Assembly: GCA_038501195.1 (NCBI GenBank)
Contig: JBBPUQ010000005.1
Coordinates: 682,001 to 746,000 of the forward strand
DNA length: 64,000 bases
Source of the DNA: Nemania diffusa
Lineage: Eukaryota; Ascomycota; Sordariomycetes; Xylariales; Xylariaceae
Reading direction: 5' to 3'
In this document: positions 37,601 to 50,211 of the stretch, in pieces
Numbering within the stretch: position 1 is the first letter of the stretch
Layout: every line of letters starts with the position of its first letter
Notes under the pieces: generated by a model
The model's database searches: none
The model's input: only the letters and a program-made list of their open reading frames with translations
What the model was told of the DNA's origin: nothing
Translations under genes and position numbers: made by a program

Positions 37601-39143
37601 GACCTATACCCTTGGCAGCTTCTCAGGGACTGAGCTACGTATGGGTAAAGAATGCCGGTTACTTCGCATAGGTAAAGCCATAGGTCATGTCGGCTTGTTA
37701 TGTTTGTCGTTTCTACACCAGTTCTTCTTAAATACCTGGCTGCGTATCGGACGTTACCACAAGCCTACACTATCTAGACACACCATCCCGATGAGGAAAT
37801 TCTAACAGTTACCTTTGTTATATATAGACTTGATGGTCTGGGCGTGTGTCCGCCTCTCAAACCTTCCAGCATTGTAGGAATATAGGACTTCGTGTTCTAA
37901 GAGAATCGACGGTACTGATGAACTTGGATCCGCCATCTCTGACTTGCCAACCAACTGATAGACCCCTTTCATCTTGATTATGATATTCCTAAACTAGAAT
38001 CCCGCATGTGAAATAGAAAGGGGCGTATGCTTAATAACTTTGCTTCCTTGACACTCTGCCGTCTACTAAAAAAGCATGCCCGAGTTTATAAACATCTATA
38101 CTCTCATACCTATACCTACCTACCCACCCCATTGTCAGGGTCCTAACCGTGAGCCCTATAAGTAGCTGCAAACGGTCAACGTTCCCAACCTTGACAACGT
38201 TCTACTTTTGCATTCTGCATGAGTGGTGTTGTGGTATAGCGTTGCAGTTCTGTTCCGTGACACCGGTGCACCCGGTGGGAATAAATGTCATCTCATTTCC
38301 CATTTATCTTTGAATCACCACCTATAGCATATTCCATATTCCCATTTCGTATCTTGCTAAGCCCCAAGTCACCCACACACGCGCTGGAAGTAAAAACAGC
38401 ATCGAAGGGAGAGAATCTAAGAAATAGGCTAAATGAAAAAAACAAGTTTCGTAAAGCTCACAAGTCCATCTAGTCAATACCTACAAGTCATAAGCAACAA
38501 GTTTAAAGAAGGGCCTCGAGATGGCGGCGAAGCCCAGCTCTAGCCACGTGGAACTTGTAAGGTTAACAGCTCAGAGGACCTAGATGGTAAGGCTGAATAC
38601 ATCACAGAGCGTTGAGTTCAGCTGACTACTTGCCTACTAGCCAACTCATGTATTCTTGGAGTAAACCATCCATGAAGTATACTGACATATAAGTTGGGAG
38701 GGATTATATTTTCTCCATAATTTTGCAACCTAAGTTTTTTCAACCAAGTCTAATATAGTAAGTCGCATGCTACGAAGTCGGTATGGTCACTGAGCAAAGC
38801 GTAAAGAATACATGCTATACAGGGAACTCAATTTCGGTACCTATCAAACCCGGAGCAGCCCAGCGTGTTTTAGCCACAATTCATTCTGTTAAGGAGAGTA
38901 TCGACGATACATATCATTGGGTAGGCGTGGTCCATCGACATCTAGTCCATGAATACAGAGCCTACCGTGATAATAAAGGAAATCAGAAAGAGAAAGAGAT
39001 CCATGAAACCGAGCGCTGTGAAAGGACCGAAACTATCACACACAATACAGGAACCTTCGCCTATGTACCGTCTGAACCGATTTGTTCAGAAGGGACAACT
39101 AAAACACTAGCTAACGTCAAGAATTTCTGACGGCAATACATGT
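34646..39143. other. 4.5-kb stretch without a supported gene
   Basis: Several frames of 60-115 codons occur on both strands, but none shows a recognisable family, plausible splice partners or a codon pattern like the neighbours. A pyrimidine-rich tract with CCCCGACCCCGACCC-type repeats lies near 36,030-36,075. Two weak tRNA-like patches (near 36,905 and 38,220) were examined and rejected. Confidence 0.5.
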
Positions 39144-42061
39144 TTAGTTTTTAGAGAGCATTTTCTGCTGCTCGAAAAGAAACTCCTCGTCGGAAGCATC
39201 GAGTATGTCATACTCCTCGTCCGTAAAGAAGCCGTTGTCCGACTCTTCAGCCCAATCGTCCTGACCACCGCAATCCTCATAATCATCGTCGTTATCGCTG
39301 CCAACCGATGGAGCTAGAGTGTCGGTCTCAGTCTCAGGCTCGATTTCTGATCGACCTTCGTGAATGCTACCAGATGGGGACTCATGCTCTAGTTTGGGGA
39401 TGATCATACGGCTTTCGCTGATGGATGCCGGGGCCGTCTCCTCTACCTCGGTGTCAGACTCGACGACGGCTGCGACCGGTGCCTTGACCTGTTCGGCTTT
39501 GCGTGGCGTTAGGACGTCGACGTCACACCACAGCTTGTGGCCAAATTTGGCTCCGTCAGGAGTAGTTAGACGCCAGTACGAGATGACCTTTCCATCACGG
39601 TCAGGAGTACGCATTAACACAGTGAACGGGAACTCCTGGCCGGGGCTCAAAGGATTGTAGCAAACTGTGGACTCAGAAGCAGACACAAGCTCATGGATAC
39701 CTGCAGGGTGAGCAGGATCAATTGCACCCATGTAGTCTCCGCCGACGAACTTGACAGCACATCCAGCTGGCCAAGGAACCGTACCTTCATTGCGGAGGAC
39801 CCATGTCTGTTCAAAGGTATGATTGGGTGGTAGGATGGAACCGTCGCGAATCGTGTCCCACTTGAAGACCGCTACGAGATCATCGTTTGCAACACTCGTT
39901 TTAACAGGAACTGGAAATTCAGGTGCCTTGACATAATCTTCCACCTTCTCCTCCTTGATCTCAAATGCACTGCTTTGACTTGGGACCGGCATTACCGTTT
40001 GTTCCGTAGGCTGAACATCAACGACAGTCTGCACAGGTGTGGCGACTATATTTTCCATCGGGGAAGCAGGCTTCTCAACAGACTGAGTAGATGCACGAGA
40101 TCGAGGGCACCTATCGCCCATTGTAGGTAGACGTTGACCATCCTCATGTTCACCCGTAGTCGTAACGCTGACATGACGCACCGGTGTCTTAAATTTAATT
40201 AGAGGATGGGTCTTATTATGGGTATTGGCAGGGCTGGCCTCGCAGTTGGCGCAGAAGTCAGTATCATGACAAACAGCACATTTATATCGCTCGCCGACGA
40301 TATATCGGGGACTGTCACGAGCCGAGCACAACGGACCATCACAGCTGATGCCGTAATGAGTAGCACGTGATGAAGCACGGAAGGGGCGGTCACCCAACGG
40401 CTCATAGATGGCAACAAAGCGATGATTAGCATGAATGAAACTAGCATCATTCACGCAATCTGAGCAGTAATCCCAGTCAGGGCAATCGAGACACTTGTGG
40501 CGGATACCTCGAATGTATTTATCGCAGCCATCGCAGATGGCGTTATGAAGAACGTTGCGGCCCGGGGTCAAACGAGAAGTGATGTGTTGATCAAGCAATG
40601 TGCCTTTTACTGCAGGGGCAAAACCATGCTTGGGATGATGACCATGCTGGTTTTTGGCGAAACAACTTTTGCAGAGATCGTAATCATCGCACGTCGTGCA
40701 ATGGACAAACTCTGCCTCTCGAAACTCCTGTACACAGCAGTTACAGGTCCGAGCATTAGAGTCCAAATTCCAAACGGATGGAATGGGTGGTACTCGGGGA
40801 CGACAGGCAAGGTTAGAGAACGAAACATCAGATGAAGGAGTTGTCTTCGCCGGTATGGGTCGGACCGACTTAGGGGCGATATGGGTACTGCTGCACTTCA
40901 TGTCGCCATCAATAACAGCTCGCCTGATCAGCCAGTGCCCATCGTCGTAGCAAGAGATACCACGGTTGACACACTCCTGGCAGAGGTCGAAGTCGCCCTC
41001 ATCACATATAGAGCAGTGGAAATGGGCTTCCGGAACGGCCCGGTCACAGCTGTTGCAACAGACAGTGAACGGTAGCTTGACGCATTCCGGTTGATCGCCT
41101 ACTTCCGTCTTGCTGGCTTGCTCGTTCTGCTTCATGACTGGAGTAGTAGATTTGGCAAATTCCATGGGCTCGGCTCGGTTTGACCTCGCTGCTGACTTTA
41201 CCATAAACTCTTTCATCGTCTTAGCCCGTGCTTCACGTCTCTTGATGGTTGCTAGTTCTCTCTCGCATGCCTCACGCATGAGGTCGGCTAAGGTTGTAGA
41301 ACTGCCCTGAGCGTTAGGGGAAGAACTGAGACCTTCTGGAGTGTCACGGGTGATCAATGGTTCCGCTGTAGTTGATGGTCCAAGAAAATCTATGACTTCT
41401 ATGCCGTTGGTGTCTCGTCTTAAATGAATCCTAGGATTGCCTCGAGCTCGCCACTGTTTGACAAAGGAGGGGAAATCTCGACTAGTCCGAGGAGCGGTGA
41501 CTGTCTCAATAACTCCGGTAGGGGCATCATTCACTGCAACTTTGGCCGTCTCATTATCAGCTCTACTAGGTTCAGGTTCAGGTTCTTTCTGGGTCTCGGG
41601 TTGAACCTCAGACTGGGAATATGGTTCGGTGACGCTCTGGCGTTCTTCGATCTCATCCTCAACAGTTACCGGCTTGGGGGTTGGAATCTCCTTGGCAGGC
41701 TCGGTTTGCTCCGTGGTAACTCGTAGCTTCAACTTTTGCTTAGCCTTGGCCGCCCTGTACAGTTGTTTATAGACGGCAATGTTTGTCTGGGTGAGGATAA
41801 CATAAGAGGTAGCCGAATCCGAGTATCGTTCGATAACGGCGGTTGCATCAATAGGTATCTGTAGGAAAGCCCGGACCTAGGGTGTGATATGTTAGCAACT
41901 ACCCGACACACGTGGTAGGTAAATGGAGAACACACCTTATCCTCAAAGACGTTGGCACCAACATCGCGCAATGGGAGCTTGAATCGACGAGTGGAACCAT
42001 TAAGATTGACCTTGAGACTAATCAAGGTATCAGCCGTGGCAGTCGCTGAAGACGAAGCCAT
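39144..42061 (-). CDS. nbr1: NBR1-like selective autophagy receptor with four ZZ zinc fingers
   Basis: Two exons: 42061-41936 and 41876-39144 (952 aa). Splicing joins FEDK to VRAFLQIPID in phase; the intron has a GCTAAC branch. The N-terminal about 95 residues resemble a PB1 domain (LISLKVNLNGSTRRFKLP). Four ZZ-type zinc fingers follow at about 316-361 (CNSCDRAVPEAHFHCSIC), 420-465 (CNCC...CTTCDDYDLC), 490-535 (CDGCDKYIRGIRHKC) and 554-604 (CAVCHDTDFCANC). The FW/NBR1 immunoglobulin-like domain lies at about 715-830 (FEQTWVLRNEGTVPWPAGC). The C-terminal tail is strongly acidic and contains EEYDIL, a candidate Atg8-interacting motif. The protein should link cargo to Atg8 at the phagophore. The order PB1, ZZ, NBR1 fits filamentous-fungal NBR1; no defect seen. 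Confidence 0.88.
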
Positions 42062-45000
42062 CTTTTGCGCAGGCGTGGCTACTCCGGATCAATGATGTCA
42101 GCACTTTTAAATTATATATGGTCTGCCTGTGTAAGGTGTGGCAGTTTTAGGATGGACGTGCGATGATAATGTTGATGCTGATGCCCGTGGTCCTTGATGG
42201 AGGCAATCAGAGATGAAGAGGGCTGGAGGAATGAAGAGGAGAGAAAGAGGGAGTGTTTGGTTCAGGCCCTGGAGTGACGAGGTGTACCTAGGCACCGTAG
42301 TGTACTACGTAGTGGGTAGGTAAGAGGTAGGCAGGTAGGTATCGGTCGGTCGGGAGAGAGAAGGAGCAGGGGACGTGCAGTAGCGCAGGCAACAAGGTGG
42401 GGAAGGTGTCTAAGGAAGCGGAGGTGGGCACAGGGACAACCTTAGGAGCTGATGTATGCTAGGTACAACTATGTATGGCGGCAGTGGGTACCTTAGGTAG
42501 ATACAGCTTAAGCTTAAGAGATGTATCTATTGGCTGAGGCAAATACCTAACGCCGAAAGAAAGAAAGAAAGAAAATGCCCGGATACAGAGCTGCACTTAC
42601 TTATGCTTGGGAGTCAAGAATGATGATGTTGTTTGGTCAGGTGCTTGCCCGCCCTTTCTTTATCATGGGTCGGAGTTATTAAGAGGTAGGAAGTAGTGTA
42701 AGCTGTAGAAACTTGGGGCCTATTTTATCTTTTATACTAGGTATGCGGGTGGTCCGTCCTGGTATCAGTGGAGACCTGGCTAGCAATAGGCGGTCAGTCA
42801 ATCAAATAGGCAATGGGTGGTGAATGAACAGAATAATCAGTGCCAGCGGTTCATTAGATGAGAACAATAGAATAGAATGGCAATGCGAGAATTTTGATGA
42901 TGGAGGGTGTCAATGGCCATCGATCGATGACGAAGGAAGAGAATGAGTTGATGCAGTTAGTAACTACAGTGAGTGGGTTATTACATTGCAGTGTGAAGAG
43001 GAGAAGGAGGAGAAAAGCGAGCCTGTGATGGAAGAGTTGCGTAAGTACCCGATACTGATCAAGCGAGTGGTCATTAGGGATGCCAAAGCCCTATAGTAGC
43101 CTGTAGGTACCTGTATTGGCAGTGAAGGAATAGCGGTTGGTGCTACATAGGTAGGTACAAACCCCAAACAAAAATCTGCGTGTGCGCAGTGACCAGGAGA
43201 GGGAGAGAGGAGGTACCCTTAGGGAGGTAGAGTGGTACATACAAGTTGTTTGGTACCTGGTGGATTGTTTGACTAGGAAAGTGAATGCGAATGGACAACA
43301 AACCATGGACAGCACTGGGTCCGCCTTGTAACGTATGAAATGGCACAATGGTGGTAGGGAATGGGCTGGCTTACATCTATATATCTTCTTATTACCTCCC
43401 GCCACTTGCAGGCAGATATGGCCTTCGCAAGCCACTAGTTGTTAGTGCTAGTGGCGTTGACGTTGATTAGAAATGACTGCCCATATAGTAGGTATATGTG
43501 TTAAAAAGCGGAAGAATGTTCGAGTTATATGTAGATAGCTCACTCGCCCAAGTCTACTGTATTTGTACACAAATTTAAACCCACTTTACTGTGTAATACG
43601 TTGCTGTATTTATATAGTAGCTAGGTACCTACCTACTCGGTAAGGCTCTCGAGAGCCGAGATTAGGAAATTCCCATGTCGTTGAAATATCCCTTACTTAA
43701 AATAACAGCGGGCGAGCAGGTAGTCTATGCATAAATATAGAGTAAAACATAGGGTTAACCGGTGCTTAGGTAGTAACCTTATCTAGATATCTCCTTGTGA
43801 TATAAGATAATATGGTTTATTTTCTTTAAAAGTAACCTCCTTGTTAGACCAGACCGGCGAGGCTATTGTCCTAAAGCCAGCTCAGGTAAATACCGTTGTA
43901 GTCCACAGGTTGCCCCATAATAGTTGAGAATCTGACATTTCATTGGCGGTTGTCTTTGTCGCCAGATGCCGAAGCATCCCGCCATTCCCGCCTTTTAATC
44001 CCTTAAACATTAGGTAGGTAGCCTAGCGTCGTCATCCATTTTGCCTCGGTCAAGCGAAGCATCAGGCCTAGACTAGCACTTTCAAAAACAACTAAGGCCT
44101 GTAAAGAAAGTTAATCGAAGTTAATCTATGCAGATATATATTTACAAGTAAGTCTTTAATGTTATCGACGTAGCCTGCCTATTTTTATTATCTCTGTCTT
44201 TAGCTTAATCTTTCTCCATTTAACAAACTAGTTAAAGGAAGGTTGATATTCTTAGCTATAATTGTATTATTTATGTTGAGTAAAATTCTAATTACCTTTC
44301 CTTGCAATAATTATCCCATTTACAGAGTGCAATACCATTATTGTAGTGTTTTATTCTATGAGGTAGATGATAAACAACTAATCCCACCTGACCTACCTTA
44401 AAAGGTTTATAGTTTAGCTTAACTTTGCTCTTTATCTTTTTATAGCCTTTTAGGAGTTTACGGGCTGTTCTTCGATAACTTGCACATGTCGATTACCAAA
44501 TGCAGGTGATGCATAACGCATTTACTTAGATAAATGGTTGTGCTATCTTACAAAAAGGCACTTTAATAATTCAGATACTAAATCGAACATGCTTATATTT
44601 GCCTGCTCTAGTCACTGAACTAAAAGAAAATAGCACCTAGGAGAACCTCAGCAGTTAACAGTATTATGTCTGTGCTACTATGCAATTAGGAGCCAAGAAG
44701 CGAAAGCGGAGGCTATCTCGATGCTGAACACAATAGATAACCCACCATAGCTTTCTATGTGTGTCCTGTTTGTCCTGTTTGCACCTTGACTTGTCCCAGC
44801 TGTAGCTACAAATACATGCCTTGAATGGATTGCTATGGCATCTATCTACCTAGGTAGTTGCATTCCGACACTAAAGATAGAGGCACTCATTTAGATCCGA
44901 GGCAGAGTCGGGTATTTATGTATATATGTACAGTGGGAATCAGCTACACATGCAAAGAGTGTTGTTGAGTGTAGCGCAATTCCTACCTACATAGATAGCT

Positions 45001-46588
45001 GCAATGTTTGTTGACTGGGTACGCGTGCATGGACCTGATTGGGCCCAGTTCGGGCTCTGTATGCATGAGGACTCGGAATATGGGAGACTGCTGCGTGTGT
45101 TTGTTGCACACAACCCAATGCCTGGACCCGGAACGCCTGATACCTACCTACCTACCTATTTCTTGCGGCTTGAGCGTTTCGAGGACGCGGGAGGGGGGTA
45201 GAGAGGCTTCGATTGTTCACGTATAAACAACCCTACTAGTTAGGCTATTGAGCAGGCTCTGATGGCCAGTTAATGCATATACATGAGGCACATGTTGTCA
45301 GTGCAGTCAAGTTAATGGCCAATAATGAGCCGTGAGGCTTTCTTGTCTGAGTGAACATGAGAAAAGGTAGTCTGTGATTTAATTTATATAACGTCTTCAT
45401 GCGGCATTTAGTGTTTTGTATGGCGGGAGGAGTATGCAACGTGCAGCATTGAACTGTTCTCGGACACTACCTAATTATACCTATCGACGCATACAGTATA
45501 TCTAGAATCTCTTCAGACTTAGGCTAGGAGGTACTGTAGGCAGGCAAGGCAGATGATGAAAGAGACAAGCCGGGAACATACAGTGGAGTTATCACTAGGT
45601 AAGTACATATGTACCTATCCAACCACCCCATTCATTAATGTTTGCATTGGTTCCACAGTCTTGGCCTGGCCGGCAGCACCTGATCTAGAGCTGGCAGACT
45701 GCCGGGTTTGGCTATTTCCAAGCAAGACCGCAAGAGCAAAGACCTACGTACCTGTCTAGGTAGCTTGGATTCTTGGGCTAGGTAGGCAGGTTCTGTCCTG
45801 GCTTCTAGTGTAGCTTCTGGATGTTCCCCACTATCTAATGGGTTATACCGTACCAACCTGCCTACCCACCCGCGCTAGGTAGCCCCCGTCGCTCTCTTCG
45901 CCAGCTTGACTTAACCTCATCCAAACTTTTGGATTCTATTCTATCCCATCACGTCCCATCTCGCACGACTCCTCCTCCTCTTGTCACAACCACATCTCCT
46001 AGAGACAAATCGCTGTGAAGCCCCCTTTCTTTTCAAAATATACAACAGCATTTGCCTGCGTCAGGGGGCTCTCTTCTTCTTCTCCCCCCCATCGACCAGC
46101 TTTTGCCGTTTCTTTTTATTCCTCTTAACTCCGTCATCTTGTTTTGTCTTGTAATTGTTGCCTCGACCCCAACTAGGTTCGCATTGCCTCAACTCAACCC
46201 GACCCGACCCGACTCAACTCGAGACCACGGCCGGAACCTACAATACGGGCGATTCTGCTGCTATATAGGACTATTGTATGAAGCATAGGCGCTCTGGTTT
46301 TCTAATTGACTGTCTCAACACCCCTTCAATTCTCTCTGCACCGCCGGCGGTTATTTCGCCTCCAGGGTCCAAATCTGTTTGTTTACATCAAACTTCATTA
46401 TCAATCAACTCCTCGCCGTTCGCTGTTTCTCCATCGTGCATGGGAACGCCTGAAACCAGCTTCGATCACAACACCGACGTCATAACACAGCTCCCTGTTG
46501 TGGCTTCGTGTCTGCCTCAGCGGCTTGGGCAGTAACTCACTCGTTGTCACTATATATCAGTCTTGCGCATTCTACGATTTCTCATAAC
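42062..46588. other. 4.5-kb stretch without a supported gene
   Basis: Contains the NBR1-like upstream region, a (GAAA)n repeat (42,555-42,575), several CCTAGGTA/TACCTAGG palindromes, an AT-richer segment at about 43,500-44,650 that may be an old decayed repeat, and a pyrimidine-rich upstream region of the Btz gene (about 45,900-46,588). Frames here are short and unrelated to known families. Confidence 0.5.
42555..42575. repeat. GAAA microsatellite
   Basis: Five tandem GAAA units. Confidence 0.85.
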
Positions 46589-48717
46589 ATGGCGGCCGGC
46601 ATCCGACGGAGAAAGTTGATCGGCCATAGGCGCCGCGTCGAGGACGAAGGCGAGGATGAGGGTGGTCCCGACCAGCTTGACGTGGACGATGATTCTGTCA
46701 GCGAAGGCTCCCTGGCTTCCGACGACATTGATGCTGCCGATGACAGCGATACTAGTAATCTCGAAGATGCTTCCCCCACAGCTCCGTCGGTGAAAAAAAA
46801 GATAGCTGGTCGCACTGCTAGTAGCAACGGTAACAGGAGAGCCACAACTAAACCCACACCCAACTCTACTGTTCAGAAACATCCAAAATCGAATAACGGT
46901 GCTGTGTCCGACACCGAGTTTATGATGAATGGCTTGAGCATCTCCGACAAGGACGCCCCCGTTCAGGAGTTAGAATTCAAAGATGCTCCGAAGTCACCCG
47001 CAAAGGCAGCGGCGCCCATCGTGGTGAGCTCAAATTCTGTGTTAGGTCCAACACGAGACGGTCCTCTCGGTGATCGACGCCGCATAGAGCACGAAGAATA
47101 CAGGCGCAAACGGGACGAGGATCCTTCTTTCGTCCCTAATCGAGGGGCTTTCTTTATGCATGATCATAGACATGCTGGACCAGCTGCTAATGGCTTTCGC
47201 CCATTTGCCCGGGCGACTCGAGGGAGAGGTCGTGGCATTGGAGGCCCTTTTGCTCCGGCTAGGTAAGCATAAAATGCCTTGTTCAACTTTCCTTTGATAC
47301 TAACAGTACCAGCTTTCCGGTGCATAACCCCGCCGACCCTATAGTATCTGCTCCTTGGGCCCATGATATGCACGAGACTGTGACCCAACCTCCGCCGGTT
47401 CGGCAGCCGCGATCCTCTTTTGCCGATGATGGGCCCCCGAACGGCAATGGCTTCATCCCAACCTGCCCCCAAAGCTCTACGCCCATCAATCGGAAGATGT
47501 CTACAGAAAAATTACTAGGAAGTGTTCAGATAAGGGTATTCTTCCCAGGCTTAGAGGAACACCACATCTTTTCCGGCATACCGATTAAGCAATATACCAA
47601 ACTGCCTGATCACAGGCCACCTTTGAGACGCGATAAGCCAGTCCGGATTTCCCTGCCGGAGTTGCCGCATCGTTACGTCTTCCCTGCTACCGATAGGTCG
47701 TTCATATTCATTCCTCGCGCTATGCGTCCAAACCAGCGATTGCGAGGCAAGCCAAGATCTGGCCTGGGGTCTATTGGAGGGTTTTCGAGAAGAACGAGTG
47801 TTTTCGGTGGTAGTGCCTATGGTGGAAGTGCTTACTCCCCCAGCATTGCTGTCAGTCGCCGTTCATCCATCGCACCTGATATTAGTAGAGACTATCTTGC
47901 CTCTCCGACCGGCTCTGTCGTGTCTCGTCCTGCACTTCCATACGACAGCACTCGGCCCGTTGTCAGACTACCTCCCCAGAACCGACAAGATCAGAGAGTG
48001 CCCTCCGTAAGCGAGAGCTCATTCGTGATGCTTGGAGATACCTCACATCCTACTTTCAACGAACGGCCCCAGCCCCATCCTCTCCCTCCAAAACCGCCAT
48101 TTGTGGAAAATAGGTCTGCTCCTATTCCAATGCACCAGCCGCGCCCACAGAAAACTGTCTCCGTGGCCAGTATTGAGTCTCCGGAGAACTCTTATCACCA
48201 GGCTTTCCATCAGCAGGTTCCTGTCCAAGTGTCTAATGGCTTAGGCGTAGATGCTCATGCTCGGCACCCGTCTTACCCCTCACAGCACTCGACTGGGACA
48301 CCGTTATCACAGATACCGGAGCGAGCTATCCACGCCGCTCCGTTCCAACCAAATCATCAATTCCCACAACAAGGTTACTACGCGCCTTACCAAATGATGC
48401 CCCCGCAGCCCGGTTATTACTATACACCTCCCTATGCTAACACCATCCCCCCAGGTGTAACGGCCTTTCATCCCGGGTCTCAACTAGGCCAGCAGCCTCC
48501 AGGTGAGGCTGGAAACGCTCAGCCTACGGGGCTAAATTCACAAAATTCTGGCCTTGTGGCCCAAGAGGCCAACGGAATGGTCTACTACTATGAAGCTTCT
48601 CAATTAGCTCCTATGACTTCTTACGGTTATCCTGCGTCACAAGCTTACCCTATGCCTGTGGCACCTAACTCTGATGGGTATTATTATCCCACCCCTGCAG
48701 TCTATTACCCTCAGTAA
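46589..48717 (+). CDS. Btz/CASC3 (Barentsz/MLN51) domain protein
   Basis: Two exons: 46589-47262 and 47313-48717 (692 aa). The 50-bp intron has a TACTAAC branch, and splicing gives FAPASFPVHNPADPIVSAPW. The Btz/SELOR signature runs from about residue 163 (RRRIEHEEYRRKRDEDPSF) over PNRGAFFMHDHRHAG and the RGRGRGIGG stretch to WAHDMHE after the splice. Btz proteins bind eIF4A3 and RNA in the exon junction complex. The N-terminus is acidic and Ser-rich with a basic RRRKLIGHRRR start; the rest is low-complexity, rich in Pro, Gln, Ser and Tyr, ending in YYYPTPAVYYPQ. The frame upstream of the chosen ATG is open but this ATG begins the family-like sequence. Likely intact. Confidence 0.82.
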
Positions 48718-50211
48718 ATTTCCCACTTTTGTCACCCTGCCACGCTTGTCGACATCGGATCAAGGAAAATCAAAGTGCCACAATATACCTCTAGAGGTCT
48801 CATCGAGGGATCGCAGACTTTCGGCTTGGTACTGAATCTTAGTGTTGGATCGCACCTATGTTTCAATGACTTACAATACATCAACCATCCAGGTACCCTC
48901 GATCCACAACATATCCTAGCCGCCTAGAATAGCTCTGAGGGGAACAGTTTCATTTCCCTTCCAACTTCAACACTTACATTCAGTCCTTTCGGCGTTGGCT
49001 CTTGCCATTTCCATCACTTTCTGGAAGGTCATTCTGCAATGGCGTTGGAGGCTTTCTCTTTCGCGTTTTACATTTGCTCTTTATAGCTACAGGGGCTTTC
49101 GACGGGGTTTTCGGGAAGTGTGTGGGGGAATCCAAGGCACAAGGCTTGCTCACCTTTTTTGTGTTGCTTGTTTGGACAAGTTCTTGGTGGAAAAGAGGGC
49201 GGGCACTCTTTACAGGGTTCGTCACACCATCTCCCTTTTGTGAGGAAGACAGAAAGGGTTCCCAGCTCGGACAATCGGCGTCCGACGAGGGACTCCAGTC
49301 TTTCTTCCTTTTTCTCTTTCGAGTAGAATAGGCCTACTAGTTATAAACTACTTGCATACAGAGAGATCTGTGAAGATCGAGAGAGGAGAGAGGATATGAG
49401 TGCCGAGGAAAGAAACGATGAGGAGGGTTGGCTACAAGCTGATAGGTAGCGAGGCGCTGACCTCTCACACGTCCCCTCTGGACATCCTACACCTAAATAA
49501 CTACCTACACCTTGTATCCGGCCTCCAAGACCTCTTCTTTTTCTCCGCATTCGTGAATGTTTCTGCTCGTGCTACGTCCTACTTGTGATTTGATTTCTTT
49601 TACTCATATTTCTCCTCGCCATCTAGCATGTCTCTATTACCTCTCCCCACCCATGCTCAATATCTTGTATCTACTCCCTTGTCCCAGAGCTCTAGGGGTG
49701 CACATCTAGTCGAGTTATATTTTGATAAGTAAGCAGCTTATCAGGGTCTATCTAGGAAGCCTCAAGATCGCCCGTGAGCACGCCTCGTTGCATTGGTGAC
49801 CGGCTTCAATTCTAGGTGGTAGCTTAACATGAGGAGGAGCAATTGCATGCAGTGTGAAATTACTCGCGAAAGGAGTAGGCATGTATGGGAATACTAAAGA
49901 AATAGCACACTAATTTGATTCAATCTACCTTCCAACTACCCAGAGGGATGGACTCCCCTTTTTCTTCACAATGTGCCGGGCCTGTATGGATTTCTAGGGT
50001 AACGCACCGCAACTCTCCTTATAGCCACATATCACTACGAGTCTGACAACTTACAAACTGCTAATTCCACCACATCCGGTCTTGCCTTGTCCCTCCGAGA
50101 GTCGAAATAAACATAAGTAATTACAAGAGACAGAGACTCCGAGTGTATTAAACAGGAGAGAAAGACAATAGGAGGCATGTCATATCATCCGCAACGATGA
50201 CGCTCCAGCAT
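48718..50211. other. Intergenic, nothing recognised
   Basis: 3' flank of the Btz gene and of the convergent aspartic protease. Overlapping 60-110 codon frames around 49,000-49,330 occur on both strands and all strands look alike; none is supported. Confidence 0.5.

Noticed and set aside
38217..38285. tRNA-like patch (GTGGTATAGCGTTGC)
   Set aside because: D-arm-like start only; no proper T-loop or acceptor pairing.
38783..39130. 115-codon plus-strand frame
   Set aside because: No recognisable features; abuts the 3' end of the NBR1-like gene antisense.
48980..49331. Overlapping frames on both strands after the Btz gene
   Set aside because: All similar in length and low-complexity; probably 3' untranslated sequence.
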